From Rubritalea profundi (lineage in GTDB: Bacteria; Verrucomicrobiota; Verrucomicrobiia; Verrucomicrobiales; Akkermansiaceae): a DNA stretch of 64,000 nucleotides. Numbering within the stretch: position 1 is the stretch's first letter; each line of letters begins with the position of its first letter. The notes beneath the pieces are model-generated. The model did not search any database and was not told the origin of the DNA. It saw nothing but the letters and a program-made list of their open reading frames with translations. The position numbers were made by a program, and so were the translations under genes. Shown here piece by piece: positions 37,776 through 46,903 of the stretch. The DNA is taken from assembly GCF_002954445.1 (NCBI RefSeq), contig NZ_MQWA01000001.1:2444248-2508247 (forward strand). The letters run 5' to 3'.

Positions 37776-38053
37776 CCCCCCCTACTATAGACCGCGCATA
37801 GCTCTACGACGATCAGGTGTTGCACTTAGTCTAAGAATCCAAGACCTCTAACAAATCCTTCTGAGCAAGCACAACCCCAGCACAAGCCTCACCGTAGCTA
37901 ATCCTTAGGCTCGTGCCATTTAGTCTGTCTCATAGTCATGTTTGGTTGTCATGCGGGGCGGTGGCAAATTAGGAATTAGAAATTAGGAGGGGAGAGCACA
38001 TTTCAAGCTAGACTGGAGGAAAGAGGGTGGAAGCACTCTTCTACGGCAATCAA
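37776..38053. other. Intergenic region
   Basis: About 280 bp with no reading frame of coding character. It contains a low-complexity patch AATTAGGAATTAGAAATTAG at about 37968-37987, part of the dispersed motif described among the findings. Confidence 0.5.
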
Positions 38054-38087
38054 AAAAAACACTCATCCAATGTGGAATGAGGGTTTT
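38054..38087 (-). terminator. Probable terminator of tRNA-Arg
   Basis: On the minus strand AAAACCCTCAT pairs with ATGAGTGTTTT with one mismatch, followed by T residues, 13 nt past the tRNA. Confidence 0.7.
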
Positions 38088-38100
38088 GTTGATTTATAAA

Positions 38101-38175
38101 TGGTAGCCCCATCGAGAATCGAACTCGAATTATCGGTTTCGGAAACCGATGTGTTATCCGTTACACCATGGGACC
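38101..38175 (-). tRNA. tRNA-Arg (CCG)
   Basis: A 75-nt cloverleaf with acceptor GGTCCCA paired with TGGGGCT (two G-U pairs), anticodon loop TTCCGAA (CCG), T loop TTCGATT, discriminator A and encoded CCA. Confidence 0.94.
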
Positions 38176-38261
38176 TTTGGTCCGAGCGTGGCTCGGAAGG
38201 AAAAAGTGAGAAGAGGAAAAAGGAGAAAGTTATTTTCCTAACGCCCGCTTGGATAAACGAA

Positions 38262-38287
38262 GTAAGGCGGGAAAGTTCCCGCCTTAC
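38262..38287. repeat. Perfect palindrome, REP-like hairpin
   Basis: GTAAGGCGGGAA is followed after two bases by its exact complement TTCCCGCCTTAC. The 12-bp stem with a 2-nt loop and no clear T run is unlike the terminators in this window and looks like a REP-type element near the 3' end of hemL. Confidence 0.5.
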
Positions 38288-38391
38288 AATAGTAAATTTT
38301 GATAAAAGGCGCGCGTCGCAGATTGCGCGGATTCAAAAGATTTCGTTTTCGCTGCTAGTCACTACATACTAGCTACTTGTTACTATCTAAA

Positions 38392-39673
38392 TTAGATGGA
38401 TTTGAATGCTTTGGCCATGGCGTCGAGGGTGTCTTCGATGTCGCCGGCGCTGTGGGCGAGTGAGAGGAAGCCGGTTTCGTAGGGGCTTGGGGCGATGAAG
38501 ACTCCGTCGTCTAGGAGGGCGGCGAAGTAGCGCTTGAAGGCGTCCATGTCGGCGCCATTGGCGTCGTCGACATTCCAGATTTCTTTGTCGGTGAAGAAGA
38601 GACAGAACATAGAACCAACACGGTGGAAGGTGTAGTTGAGGCCATTTTCTTCTAGAAGCTTGCGGATGCCAGCTTCGAGCTGGGCACCTTTGGCTTCGAG
38701 CTGGGTGTAGCCGTCAGCGGCATCGAGTGCTTTGAGCTGGGCGAGGCCGGCGGCCATTGCGAGTGGGTTGCCTGAGAGGGTTCCGGCTTGGTAGACTGGG
38801 CCGATGGGGGCGAGGCAGTCCATGATGTCAGCGCGACCACCGAAGGCTCCTACTGGAAGACCACCACCGATGACTTTACCCATGCAGGTAAGGTCAGGTG
38901 TGATGCCGACGAGTTCCTGGACGCCGCCTTTGGCAACTCGGAAGCCGGTCATGACTTCGTCAAAAATGAGGATGGTGTCGTGCTTTTTGGTGATGTCGCG
39001 GAGGAACTGCAGGTAGCCCTCACGAGGGAAAACGAGTCCAGCATTGGCTGGGAATGGCTCTAGGATGATGGCTGCGATTTGGTCGCCGATGGCGTCGAAG
39101 ACTTCTTTGACTGCCGCTTCATTGTTGAATGGCAGGACGATGGTGTGGTCTGAGAATGCTTTCGGCACGCCGGCTGAGTCGGGCTCACCGTGGGTGAGGG
39201 CGCCGGAGCCAGCTGCTACGAGCAGGTGGTCGACATGGCCGTGATAACAACCGTCGAACTTGATGACTTTGTCACGGCCAGTGAATCCGCGTGCGACACG
39301 GATGGATGACATAGTGGCTTCTGTGCCGGAGTTTACCATACGGACTTTTTCGACAGAGGGAACCCAGTCGACGATGGTCTGAGCCATCTCGATTTCCCAC
39401 GGGCATGGAGCGCCGAATGAGATGCCATCTTTGGCGACTTCATGGATGGTCTGGGTGATCAGGATAGGAGCATGGCCGAGGATAGCAGGCCCCCATGTGC
39501 CGACGTAGTCGATGTAGGTTTTGTCGTCTACATCAGTGATGCGCGAGCTGCGCTCTGCGGACAAAAAAGGGATCGCCGTCGACGTTTTTGAAGGCGCGTA
39601 CGGGCGAGTTTACGCCGCCTGGGATGAGGGTCTTAGCTTTTTCGAAAAGTTTTTTGGAGAGTGGGCCTACCAT
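38392..39673 (-). pseudogene. hemL: Glutamate-1-semialdehyde 2,1-aminomutase, frameshifted at a T6 run
   Basis: The long frame to 39564 has the GSA-AM core: YVGTWGPAILGH, the PLP-binding Lys in TCMGKVIGGGLPVGAFGG and VYQAGTLSGNPLAMAAG. The true N-terminus lies upstream in a different frame, starting at ATG 39673 with [16 protein letters not shown] and [19 protein letters not shown]. The frame changes at a six-T run on the minus strand (six A at 39563-39568). Five or eight T would restore it. HemL makes 5-aminolevulinate from glutamate-1-semialdehyde for all tetrapyrroles and is normally essential. A sequencing error is therefore the likeliest cause, though a real lesion or slippage is possible. 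Confidence 0.9.
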
Positions 39674-39829
39674 GGTGATTGATTTGTTAAATATTTAGAA
39701 ATGAGTCTGCAGTGGGTTTGTCAAAAATTGGCGTCATGAGCGATGCTTTTTTTTGACAATCTGACGGTGAAGGAGATCTAGTAGAAGAACGAGTTTGCTG
39801 GATGGAGGGATTTGCGGCATAGTTAGAGC

Positions 39830-40531
39830 ATGAAATTCATTTTGGCCTTTTTATCAGTGGTGTTCAGTGTGGTCGGCAGCTCACTTTGTTTTGCTGGTTC
39901 TTTGCTGGATAATGACCCTGAGGTGGTTTTTTTTGAAGCCAATGATGAGATGATCTTGTTAGTGGTAAAGGAGGCTACGGTATTTGCGACGAAGAAGGGA
40001 GGGTCTAATCTAGGGACCTACCCAGTTGATACCAAGCTCAGGTTGTTAGGGATGACGGATAAGGGGTATAAGGTGAAAGGGAAGGCCAAGCACAGCCTAG
40101 TGACTGGTTGGGTTTCGCCTAAAAATCTAGCATCGAAGCAGCCTAAATTCGTTGAGGAGTTGAAGCAATACTATGAGCGTGAATTGGCAATTCGTGAGTT
40201 GATTGCCAATAAAGAGGTAGCGATAGGGATGACCATCGATGAAGTGGAGCAGTCGGTCGGGCAGCCAACTAAGAAGGAAAGCCGAATCACTAAGGACGGC
40301 AGGACCGGAAAGTGGGAGTTTATTAAGGGCAAGGAGCAGAAGCACTACACAAACACGGTAGATCCAAGGACTGGTCAGGTGTTTCGCCGTTTCTCACATG
40401 TGACAATCGAGGAACAGGAGAAGCTTACAATAGAGTTCGAGAATAATGTGGTTACTGCTATTTCGAGTCTTAAGAACAATAGTGCTGGCAACATCCGGAT
40501 CATCGTTCCACCCATCATTTTTGGATTTTAG
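39830..40531 (+). CDS. Secreted SH3-like hypothetical protein
   Basis: The 233-aa protein has a signal peptide (residues 1-22) and an N-terminal bacterial SH3-like region at about residues 35-100, with VKEATVFATKKGGSNLG and VTGWVSPKNLASKQP. This is followed by a SmpA/OmlA-like repeat-type region EVAIGMTIDEVEQSVGQPTK. Both are common in envelope proteins that bind wall or other envelope partners. The next gene starts 3 bp after its stop, so the two form an operon. Confidence 0.7.
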   Translation: MKFILAFLSVVFSVVGSSLCFAGSLLDNDPEVVFFEANDEMILLVVKEATVFATKKGGSNLGTYPVDTKLRLLGMTDKGYKVKGKAKHSLVTGWVSPKNLASKQPKFVEELKQYYERELAIRELIANKEVAIGMTIDEVEQSVGQPTKKESRITKDGRTGKWEFIKGKEQKHYTNTVDPRTGQVFRRFSHVTIEEQEKLTIEFENNVVTAISSLKNNSAGNIRIIVPPIIFGF

Positions 40532-40534
40532 ATT

Positions 40535-40888
40535 ATGCGCAAAGTTTACGAAGATCAGGACATGACGATGGTGGGCTATTACCAGTCATTGTTAGAGGAG
40601 GAGGGAGTCAAGACCATGGTGAAGAATGAATATGCAGCTCTGGCGACTGGCGAGATTCCTTTCACCCAGGTGTATCCCGAATTGTGGGTGAGTGATGACG
40701 CTGACTATGAGCGCTCGGTGGAGTTGATCCGCAGCCTTAGAGATGGCAATGTCGTGGAGGAGGAGGTTAGGCGTCCCATTAGTTACAAGCGTTCAGCAGG
40801 AATGCAGCTGGTACTTTGGTTAGGGACGCTGCTGATTATCCTGATGCTCTTGTATGCGGCTAGTTCTATCATTCAGGCTTTATTGTAG
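40535..40888 (+). CDS. DUF2007-type membrane protein
   Basis: The 117-aa protein has an N-terminal DUF2007-like domain with MTMVGYYQSLLEEEGVKT and TQVYPELWVSDDADYERSVEL, related to the PII-like/signal-transducing fold. A single C-terminal membrane segment follows (about residues 92-113, LVLWLGTLLIILMLLYAA). It is probably co-translated with the SH3-like protein. Confidence 0.75.
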   Translation: MRKVYEDQDMTMVGYYQSLLEEEGVKTMVKNEYAALATGEIPFTQVYPELWVSDDADYERSVELIRSLRDGNVVEEEVRRPISYKRSAGMQLVLWLGTLLIILMLLYAASSIIQALL

Positions 40889-41143
40889 GCCTGCTAGGCT
40901 AGAGTGGCTATCTCGGTTGTTACCTGCGGCGCTCGACAGAATTTACAGAATTAACCAATGGGGGGGGGCGATGCTCTCGCCATATTGCGGAGAGGGGAGT
41001 GTGTTTTGTCGCGGATGACGCGGATTTAACAGATCTTGAAGAGGACTAATACACCAGCATAGAAATCAATTTTGTGAAATTTTGAGCAATCCTGATAATT
41101 CTGTCTAGAATAGATCTCACAGTGCTGGTCTATACAACGATTT

Positions 41144-41815
41144 CTATTGTAGTAGGTCTGGACGGTTCTGGCGGGTGCGCTCTAGTGCTTTTTCTTTCTT
41201 CCACGCGTCGATTTTTTTGTGGTTTCCTGAGAGGAGGAGGTCCGGGACCTTCATGTCGCGGAAGGTGTTAGGCTTGGTGTAGGCTGGAGCTTCCAGCATG
41301 TTTGGGTCCGTGAAGGATTCCTCTTGGTGGGATCGTTGATCACCTAGTGCGCCAGGAATGAGACGGACGATGGCATCGGTCACCACTGCGGCAGCGATGG
41401 CTCCGTTAGTGAGCACGTAGTCGCCGATGGAGAGTTCGATGTCGACGAGTTGCTCGATCACGCGGTGGTCGACTCCTTCGTAGTGGCCACAAAGGATGAT
41501 CAGGTGTGGTGCGGTGGAAAGTTGCTGGGCGATTGCTTGTTTGAATTGCTTGCCCTGTGGAGTCATGAGTATGACTTGGCAGTTATCGCTACGCAGTTCT
41601 TCGATAGCTGCGAAGATCGGATCAGGTTTGAGCAGCATCCCCTGGCCGCCACCGCAGAGGTAGTCGTCGGTTTTGCGGTGCTTGTCTGTGGTCCAGTCGC
41701 GTAGGTTGTGTGCGTGGATTTCGACGAGATCCTTTTCCCTAGCGCGTTTGATGATGCTCTCGCTGAGTGGGGCGAGGGCTATTTCTGGGAAAAGTGTGAG
41801 AATATCGATGCGCAT
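41144..41815 (-). CDS. trmD: tRNA (guanine-N1)-methyltransferase
   Basis: The 223-aa protein starts MRIDILTLFPEIA and has the TrmD trefoil-knot motifs: DDYLCGGGQGMLLKPDPI, LCGHYEGVDHRV and SIGDYVLTNGAIAAAVV. It methylates G37 of tRNAs reading codons starting with C. The usual rimM and rplS neighbours are absent. Alternative longer starts to 41965 overlap the divergent rnhA gene and lack homology. Confidence 0.95.
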   Translation of the reverse strand: MRIDILTLFPEIALAPLSESIIKRAREKDLVEIHAHNLRDWTTDKHRKTDDYLCGGGQGMLLKPDPIFAAIEELRSDNCQVILMTPQGKQFKQAIAQQLSTAPHLIILCGHYEGVDHRVIEQLVDIELSIGDYVLTNGAIAAAVVTDAIVRLIPGALGDQRSHQEESFTDPNMLEAPAYTKPNTFRDMKVPDLLLSGNHKKIDAWKKEKALERTRQNRPDLLQ

Positions 41816-41872
41816 GGTGAGAGAATGAAGTTTCAAGTTGGAAGTTTCAAGCGTTGAGGCTACTGGATTGGC

Positions 41873-42346
41873 ATGAAACATAATGTGACTATCTATACCG
41901 ACGGTTCGTCGCGGGGGAATCCCGGGCCAGGTGGCTACGGCGCGATCTTGATAACTGGCCAGCACAAGAAGGAACTCAGTGGTGGTTTTCTAAAGACGAC
42001 GAACAATCGGATGGAGCTTATGGGGGCGATTGTGGCGTTGGAGGCACTGAAGCAATCTTGTGCAGTCGAGCTGATTTCAGATTCGAAGTATGTGATCGAT
42101 GCTATGGCAAAAGGTTGGATTCACGGCTGGAAAAAGAAGGGCTGGAGCCGGGGGCCTAACAAACTACTTAAGAATGCTGAACTATGGCAGCGGTTGGATA
42201 AAGCTCAGGCTCAGCACAAAATGATTTGGAGCTGGGTCAAGGGGCACGCTGGAAATCCGATGAACGAACGCTGTGATGAGCTCGCCTATGGATCGACCGA
42301 GGGGGAGGATTTGCCAGTGGATGCGGGGTTTAGAAGTGAGAAGTGA
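41873..42346 (+). CDS. rnhA: Ribonuclease HI
   Basis: The 157-aa protein carries the RNase H1 catalytic residues: [17 protein letters not shown] (Asp), [13 protein letters not shown] (Glu), [11 protein letters not shown] (Asp) and NERCDELA (Asp), plus the basic handle [10 protein letters not shown]. It cleaves RNA in RNA-DNA hybrids. The last codons are part of the repeated GAAGTGAGAAGTGAG motif, so the C-terminal RSEK may come from an intergenic repeat. Confidence 0.96.
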   Translation: MKHNVTIYTDGSSRGNPGPGGYGAILITGQHKKELSGGFLKTTNNRMELMGAIVALEALKQSCAVELISDSKYVIDAMAKGWIHGWKKKGWSRGPNKLLKNAELWQRLDKAQAQHKMIWSWVKGHAGNPMNERCDELAYGSTEGEDLPVDAGFRSEK

Positions 42347-42370
42347 GAAGTGCCGGCTACATGCTACGAG

Positions 42371-43042
42371 CTACTTTTTCACTTTGCCTCGGAGGAGCGG
42401 GTGGCCGGGTTTGGCTTTGGTGATGAATGGGCCACGGAGGTAGGTTGGTGCGGGAGGGGTGTTGAGCTGAGTTTTCCTATTCTCCTCTGATAGAGTGAGC
42501 CAGGCTTCTATGTGTTGCTCTGCGCTTGCGAGTTCTTGGGGGAGTGGCTGGTCGCCAGTGAGCTGCAGGGTTGGATCTAGCGAGAAAATCGCATCTGAGG
42601 ACTGGTTTATTTTTTGGTCAAAGGCGTCTCGTTCCATGAGTTGCGGTTCCTGGGGGAGGCTGTGCGAGGCTATTTCAGCGATAAAGTAGGAACCTCTGCG
42701 GGCGTCACCTACTGCAATGCTGGGCTTGCCAGTTAACCAGGTGGGGGTGGCGAGAAATGAGGACTGGCCGACGACTGGACAGTCGTGAGCTACGGCGATT
42801 CCTTGGGCTGCAGCGATGGATATGCGCGAGCCTGAGTAAGATCCAGGACCGGTGCCGATGAGGATGAGGTCGAGCTTCTCTCCTTCGGGTATCAGCTCTA
42901 GTAACTTTTTGAGTGGGCTGAAGAGCAGTTGGTTTTGTTGCCGATGGCTTTCAAAACACTCAGAATGAGTAGGTTGTTCACCTAACTTGAGGGAGATGCT
43001 GGCAGCTGGATAGCTGGTTTCGATTGCGAGGATATTAGGCAC
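42371..43042 (-). CDS. tsaB: tRNA threonylcarbamoyladenosine biosynthesis protein TsaB
   Basis: The 223-aa protein starts NILAIETSYPAASISL and has the TsaB pattern LDLILIGTGPGSYSGSRIS followed by AAAQGIAVAH. TsaB is the scaffold partner of TsaD in forming t6A37 in tRNAs reading ANN codons; it is an ASKHA-fold protein without activity of its own. It ends convergent with rnhA, with a 24-bp gap. Confidence 0.9.
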   Translation of the reverse strand: MPNILAIETSYPAASISLKLGEQPTHSECFESHRQQNQLLFSPLKKLLELIPEGEKLDLILIGTGPGSYSGSRISIAAAQGIAVAHDCPVVGQSSFLATPTWLTGKPSIAVGDARRGSYFIAEIASHSLPQEPQLMERDAFDQKINQSSDAIFSLDPTLQLTGDQPLPQELASAEQHIEAWLTLSEENRKTQLNTPPAPTYLRGPFITKAKPGHPLLRGKVKK

Positions 43043-43195
43043 GTTAAACAGTTCGTTGAATAAAATTCATGGTAAATATGTAAAATCTTTCAGATTCATG
43101 TCGATTCGCTCTTGAAAGAATGAGTGTCTCCATGTTTCTCTCTCGTGTCACTCGGCTAATCTGTAGTCGGATGAACAATTTTCACCAGAATAGTT

Positions 43196-44326
43196 ATGAG
43201 CGATTACGCAAAAGGTTTAGAAGGAGTAGTAGCGAATGAATCCGCCTTGTCAAAGGTTGAAGGACTCGCAGGTAAGTTGTCCTACCTAGGATTCAGCATC
43301 GATGATCTCGTCGAGAACTGCAGTTTTGAAGAAGTTACCTTCCTTCTCCACAATAACCGTCTTCCAAATGTTGCAGAGCTAGCCGCTTTCGAAACGAAGT
43401 TGCGTAATGACCGTGAGTTACCTGAGCAGGTGATCACATTCCTCAAGTCACTTCCAGCTGACGCAACTCCTATGGACGTGCTTCGTACCGCAGTATCTAT
43501 GCTCGGTATCTTTGATAGCCGCGCTAAGATTGGCGAGCCAGACCACGCACTCAACCGCGAAGTAGCTCTTTCACTTGTAGCGAAGACACCAGTGATCGTT
43601 GCTTACTACCACCTCGCTCGTCAGGGCAAGGAGCTTCCAGCAGTACGCACTGATCTCTCAGAAGCAGCACACTTCCTTTACCTGATCAATGGCGAAGTGC
43701 CATCAGAAGCTGAAGCTCGCACACTGGATGTTGCCTACATCATTCACGCCGACCACGGCATGAATGCTTCCACATTCTCTGCACGTGTCACTATTGCGAC
43801 ACTTTCTGATATTTACTCCGCAATGACATCTGCGATTGGTACTCTCAAGGGCCCACTTCACGGTGGTGCTAACGAAGGAGTGATCAAGATGCTCAAGGAA
43901 ATCGGCAGCGAAGATGCTGTGGATGCGTTTGTAGAAGATTGCCTCGTCAATAAGAAGAAGATCATGGGTATCGGCCACCGCGTCTATAAGGTGCTCGATC
44001 CGCGTGCTCCACACCTCCAGAAAATGGCAATCAAGCTGACTGACGAACTCGGTGAGTCAAAGTGGATCAACATGTCTGAGCGTATCGCTACAATCATGCG
44101 TGAGCGCAAGGGGCTCAATGCCAACGTCGATTTCTACTCAGCTACAGTGTATTACTCACTCGGTATCCCAACGGACCTGTTCACACCGATCTTCGCCATC
44201 GCGCGTATGTCAGGATGGACAGCACAGGTTCTAGAGCAGCTGCAAGACAGCCGCCTCTATCGTCCACTTACTAAGTACGTAGGACCTGCGACACTTTCCC
44301 CAGTGACTCCTATTAGCGAGCGCTAG
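43196..44326 (+). CDS. gltA: Citrate synthase
   Basis: The 376-aa protein has the citrate synthase motifs: HADHGMNASTFSAR, GPLHGGANEGVIKM (His), MGIGHRVYKVLDPRAP (His) and YYSLGIPTDLFTPIFAIARM (Asp). It condenses oxaloacetate and acetyl-CoA in the TCA cycle. The size and motifs fit the short dimeric form also called 2-methylcitrate/citrate synthase, so some methylcitrate activity cannot be excluded. Codon bias suggests high expression. Confidence 0.95.
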   Translation: MSDYAKGLEGVVANESALSKVEGLAGKLSYLGFSIDDLVENCSFEEVTFLLHNNRLPNVAELAAFETKLRNDRELPEQVITFLKSLPADATPMDVLRTAVSMLGIFDSRAKIGEPDHALNREVALSLVAKTPVIVAYYHLARQGKELPAVRTDLSEAAHFLYLINGEVPSEAEARTLDVAYIIHADHGMNASTFSARVTIATLSDIYSAMTSAIGTLKGPLHGGANEGVIKMLKEIGSEDAVDAFVEDCLVNKKKIMGIGHRVYKVLDPRAPHLQKMAIKLTDELGESKWINMSERIATIMRERKGLNANVDFYSATVYYSLGIPTDLFTPIFAIARMSGWTAQVLEQLQDSRLYRPLTKYVGPATLSPVTPISER

Positions 44327-44381
44327 GAGTTTTAGATATTAGAGGTGAGATTGCCGTACGGTGGTTGCCTCATAAATTTAC

Positions 44382-44418
44382 AACACCCCATGTCTTTAGT
44401 TAGATATGGGGTGTTTTT
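44382..44418 (+). terminator. Terminator of gltA
   Basis: A perfect 10-bp stem AACACCCCAT/ATGGGGTGTT with a 14-nt loop, followed by five T, 55 nt past the gltA stop. Confidence 0.88.
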
Positions 44419-44528
44419 ATGTGTGGTCGACAGGGCTCACTGACTCGGGGGTTAAAATCCCTTGTAGGCTTGGCAGAGAGACCGCTAGCAGAAGTCAGCC
44501 TAGAGTTCAGAGCCCGAGGTGTCAGACT

Positions 44529-45035
44529 TCAATTGAGTTCGTTTTTTGCGAAGTGCTTCTGTGCGCCCGTGAGGGTGATTTCATCAATGAACAGGCTGCT
44601 GGGGAAGTGGCCGTCATTCTGTTTGGCAAATTGCCAGAGGATGTCCCGTAGTTGGGTAGCCTGAGCACTACGATCGGGGCCTGAAGTGGCTGATTCTTCG
44701 AGCTTGTAGCCGTAGCCCTTCTTCTGCCAAGCGCCAGGCGTGAGGAGCTCACGGGCGCCTGAGATCATGGTGAGGACGACGTAGAGGAATAGCCCAGAAA
44801 TGAGAGCCAGCGCGAGTGCGCGTCTGTAGTTGAGCATCGGGAGTTTCCCAAACGACTTCGCTAGGTAGTTCCAGAGCCATTTGACGAAGAGTGCCATCAA
44901 TAGGTAGGCGGCGATGAAGAAGGAAAGCGACTCGATCCGCATCTTTGCGACATCGGTCAAGGTGATGACCGTCATCCCCGCGTGGGCTGCAGATGTCAGT
45001 CCTAGTAGGAGAATAAGAGTAGAGGTAAAGCGCAT
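44529..45035 (-). CDS. Membrane hypothetical protein
   Basis: The 168-aa protein has a signal peptide (about residues 1-19) and two membrane segments at about 38-55 and 72-92. A C-terminal extracytoplasmic part has LRDILWQFAKQNDGHFPSS, a pattern shared with the hypothetical protein at 6961. The end of the protein is short relative to that pattern and a further 100 bp downstream carries no clear gene, so the C-terminus may be truncated. No function is known. Confidence 0.55.
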   Translation of the reverse strand: MRFTSTLILLLGLTSAAHAGMTVITLTDVAKMRIESLSFFIAAYLLMALFVKWLWNYLAKSFGKLPMLNYRRALALALISGLFLYVVLTMISGARELLTPGAWQKKGYGYKLEESATSGPDRSAQATQLRDILWQFAKQNDGHFPSSLFIDEITLTGAQKHFAKNELN

Positions 45036-45070
45036 ATCGAGCAGGCCGCAATCTAACTTGTTAGCTGTGA

Positions 45071-45346
45071 TTATTTCAATCCCAATTTTTGCTGTAGTGC
45101 TCGGAAGTTCTGGCGGGTTTCTTGTTTGAGAGAGGGCGGGAGCTTATTCCAATGGTGGTCGTGGATGGCGCCAGCTAGAGCGTAGGCCATGAGGAGGTTG
45201 ATGTCCTGACCGTTGAGTAGGAGCTTGCGGCAGGCCTCAATAGTGCCTAGCTGTCGGAGTTCGAACTCGCTGGGAATGCCAGCGGCTAGAAGCCAGTCGG
45301 CTGTTTTTTCTCCTAAGTTGGGGAGGTCTGCCAGTGGTTGAGTCAT
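45071..45346 (-). CDS. TfoX C-terminal-like helix-hairpin protein
   Basis: The 91-aa protein is made of a TfoX-C-type domain: LADLPNLGEKTADWLLAAGI, LRQLGTIEACRKLLLNGQD, then LLMAYALAGAIHDHHWNKLP. TfoX regulates competence in some bacteria, but the C-terminal domain alone is found in many proteins of unknown role. The start ATG 45346 is 14 bp downstream of the next gene upstream, so they are likely co-transcribed. Confidence 0.8.
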   Translation of the reverse strand: MTQPLADLPNLGEKTADWLLAAGIPSEFELRQLGTIEACRKLLLNGQDINLLMAYALAGAIHDHHWNKLPPSLKQETRQNFRALQQKLGLK

Positions 45347-45359
45347 CGCTGAATGGACT

Positions 45360-45647
45360 TCATGCCAGCTCTTCAGCCAACTGGAGCCATTCTTGGTCGA
45401 GGCTACAGGTTGGCATTTCTTTACTGGCGCGGTGGTACCAATAGGAGGCATTGGAGAGATCGCCTTCGACACGGTGAAGGTAGGCGTGAATCCACGAACC
45501 TGCAGGGTCGGGGACGGTGTCGCACATGTCGTGTGCTTTGTGCCAGTCACCGGCTTGTTCTAGCCAGAGAGCTTGGTGTGAGCTGTTGAGTCCATCGGGC
45601 ATAGGGTTGCCGGAGTGGGCAGACTTGAGAAGTACGTTAGGTGGCAT
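45360..45647 (-). CDS. Small hypothetical protein
   Basis: A 95-aa soluble protein with the recognisable block SHQALWLEQAGDWHKAHD, then GSWIHAYLHRVEGDLSNASY and WYHRASKEMP. It is tryptophan-rich and of a conserved type, possibly TPR-like by its helix pattern, with no catalytic motif. It lies 14 bp upstream of the TfoX-C-like gene. Confidence 0.7.
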   Translation of the reverse strand: MPPNVLLKSAHSGNPMPDGLNSSHQALWLEQAGDWHKAHDMCDTVPDPAGSWIHAYLHRVEGDLSNASYWYHRASKEMPTCSLDQEWLQLAEELA

Positions 45648-45753
45648 GGTTACTTTTGGTGAATATCGGTATCTCAGAGCTGAGAATTCCCTAGAGAAGC
45701 GCAGATTTGCTGGCTGGGCAAAATTTTTTGATCACTGGCAGCGATCCGTGAAG

Positions 45754-46653
45754 TTAGACCTCGAGCGCTTCGGCTATGAGGGCCATGCGGATGGGTACGC
45801 CATTGAGGGCTTGCTCGAAGTAGCGTGCTTGGGGGAGGCTGTCGACAGCTTGCATGATCTCGTTGACCCGTGGCAGTGGGTGCATGAGGGTGGCATCTGG
45901 TTTCATCTTGTGGACCATTTCTGGGGTGAAGATGAAGGCATTTTTGACTTGGTTAAATTGCTCGATGTCTTCGAAGCGTTCTTTCTGCATTCGGGTGTCG
46001 TAGATGACATCGGCAGTCTGGAGGATTTCGTCGGTGAGCGTGGTGTGGATGCTGTCGCGACTGTTGACGTATTCGGACGGCATTTGGATGGCTTCTGGGG
46101 CGACGAATTGGAGGGAGACTCCCTCGTAGTTGCGCAGGATTTTAGCGAGAGAATGGACGGTTCGGCCGTATTTTAGGTCGCCGACGAAAGCTATATTGAG
46201 AGGCTCGTTGCCTATGTTGTGGTGTTTGACGATGGTGTAGAGGTCGAGAAGCGACTGGGTGGGATGTTCGCCGCTGCCGTCACCGCCGTTGAGGACTGGG
46301 ACAGGGGAGTAGTGTGCTGCGACTTTTGCTTCGCCTTTGACCTTGGTGCGGATAGCGATGACGTCTGAATAGCCGCCGACGATGCGGATGGTGTCTTCGA
46401 TAACTTCGCCTTTGGATTGGGAGGAAAAGGTGACATCGCTCTCTGAGATGACACTGCCGCCGAGTCGGAGCATGGCGGTCTCAAAGGAGAGACGGGTGCG
46501 GGTGGAGGGCTCGTAAAAGAGCGCGCCTAAGATTTTCCCATCACACATCTTGGTGCCGCCTTGCTTGAGGATGGCTTCCATTTCAGCGGAGCGCTGCATG
46601 ATGCGGTCGAGGTCCGCGCGGGAAAATTGGTCGGCAGTGAGGACGTGATGCAT
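45754..46653 (-). CDS. pyrB: Aspartate carbamoyltransferase catalytic subunit
   Basis: The 299-aa protein from ATG 46653 has the usual PyrB length and motifs: FYEPSTRTRLSFETAMLRLG, LNGGDGSGEHPTQSLLDLYTI, FVGDLKYGRTVHSLAK and MHPLPRVNEI. It makes carbamoyl-aspartate for pyrimidines. The frame continues 62 codons upstream, but that stretch has no homology and crosses the low-complexity motif at 46657-46692. No pyrI or other pyrimidine gene is adjacent. Confidence 0.95.
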   Translation of the reverse strand: MHHVLTADQFSRADLDRIMQRSAEMEAILKQGGTKMCDGKILGALFYEPSTRTRLSFETAMLRLGGSVISESDVTFSSQSKGEVIEDTIRIVGGYSDVIAIRTKVKGEAKVAAHYSPVPVLNGGDGSGEHPTQSLLDLYTIVKHHNIGNEPLNIAFVGDLKYGRTVHSLAKILRNYEGVSLQFVAPEAIQMPSEYVNSRDSIHTTLTDEILQTADVIYDTRMQKERFEDIEQFNQVKNAFIFTPEMVHKMKPDATLMHPLPRVNEIMQAVDSLPQARYFEQALNGVPIRMALIAEALEV

Positions 46654-46903
46654 ACGGAGGAAGTAAGAAGCAAGAAGTGAGGTGTGAGAAGTCTTTTCCC
46701 TTTTACAAGAAACTTTTGCGTGAGCGAGCCGAGCGGAAGTCATTGTTTGAAAGACGAAAGAGAGTTGCTTGCTCCCTCTTTCGTAGTGGACAAGTGATCG
46801 AGTTTGATCTTCCTTGCAGAGGTTCATACGGAAATGCATGAACGGTGCATTTATTGTAAGTTATTTGACGGAGCTACGTATTTTAACTCACACAATTGAA
46901 ACC

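Noticed and set aside
44419-44528. A possible small RNA or an extended C-terminus of the 44529 gene
   Set aside because: I found no stable stem or continuous coding frame, only weak pieces in three different frames.
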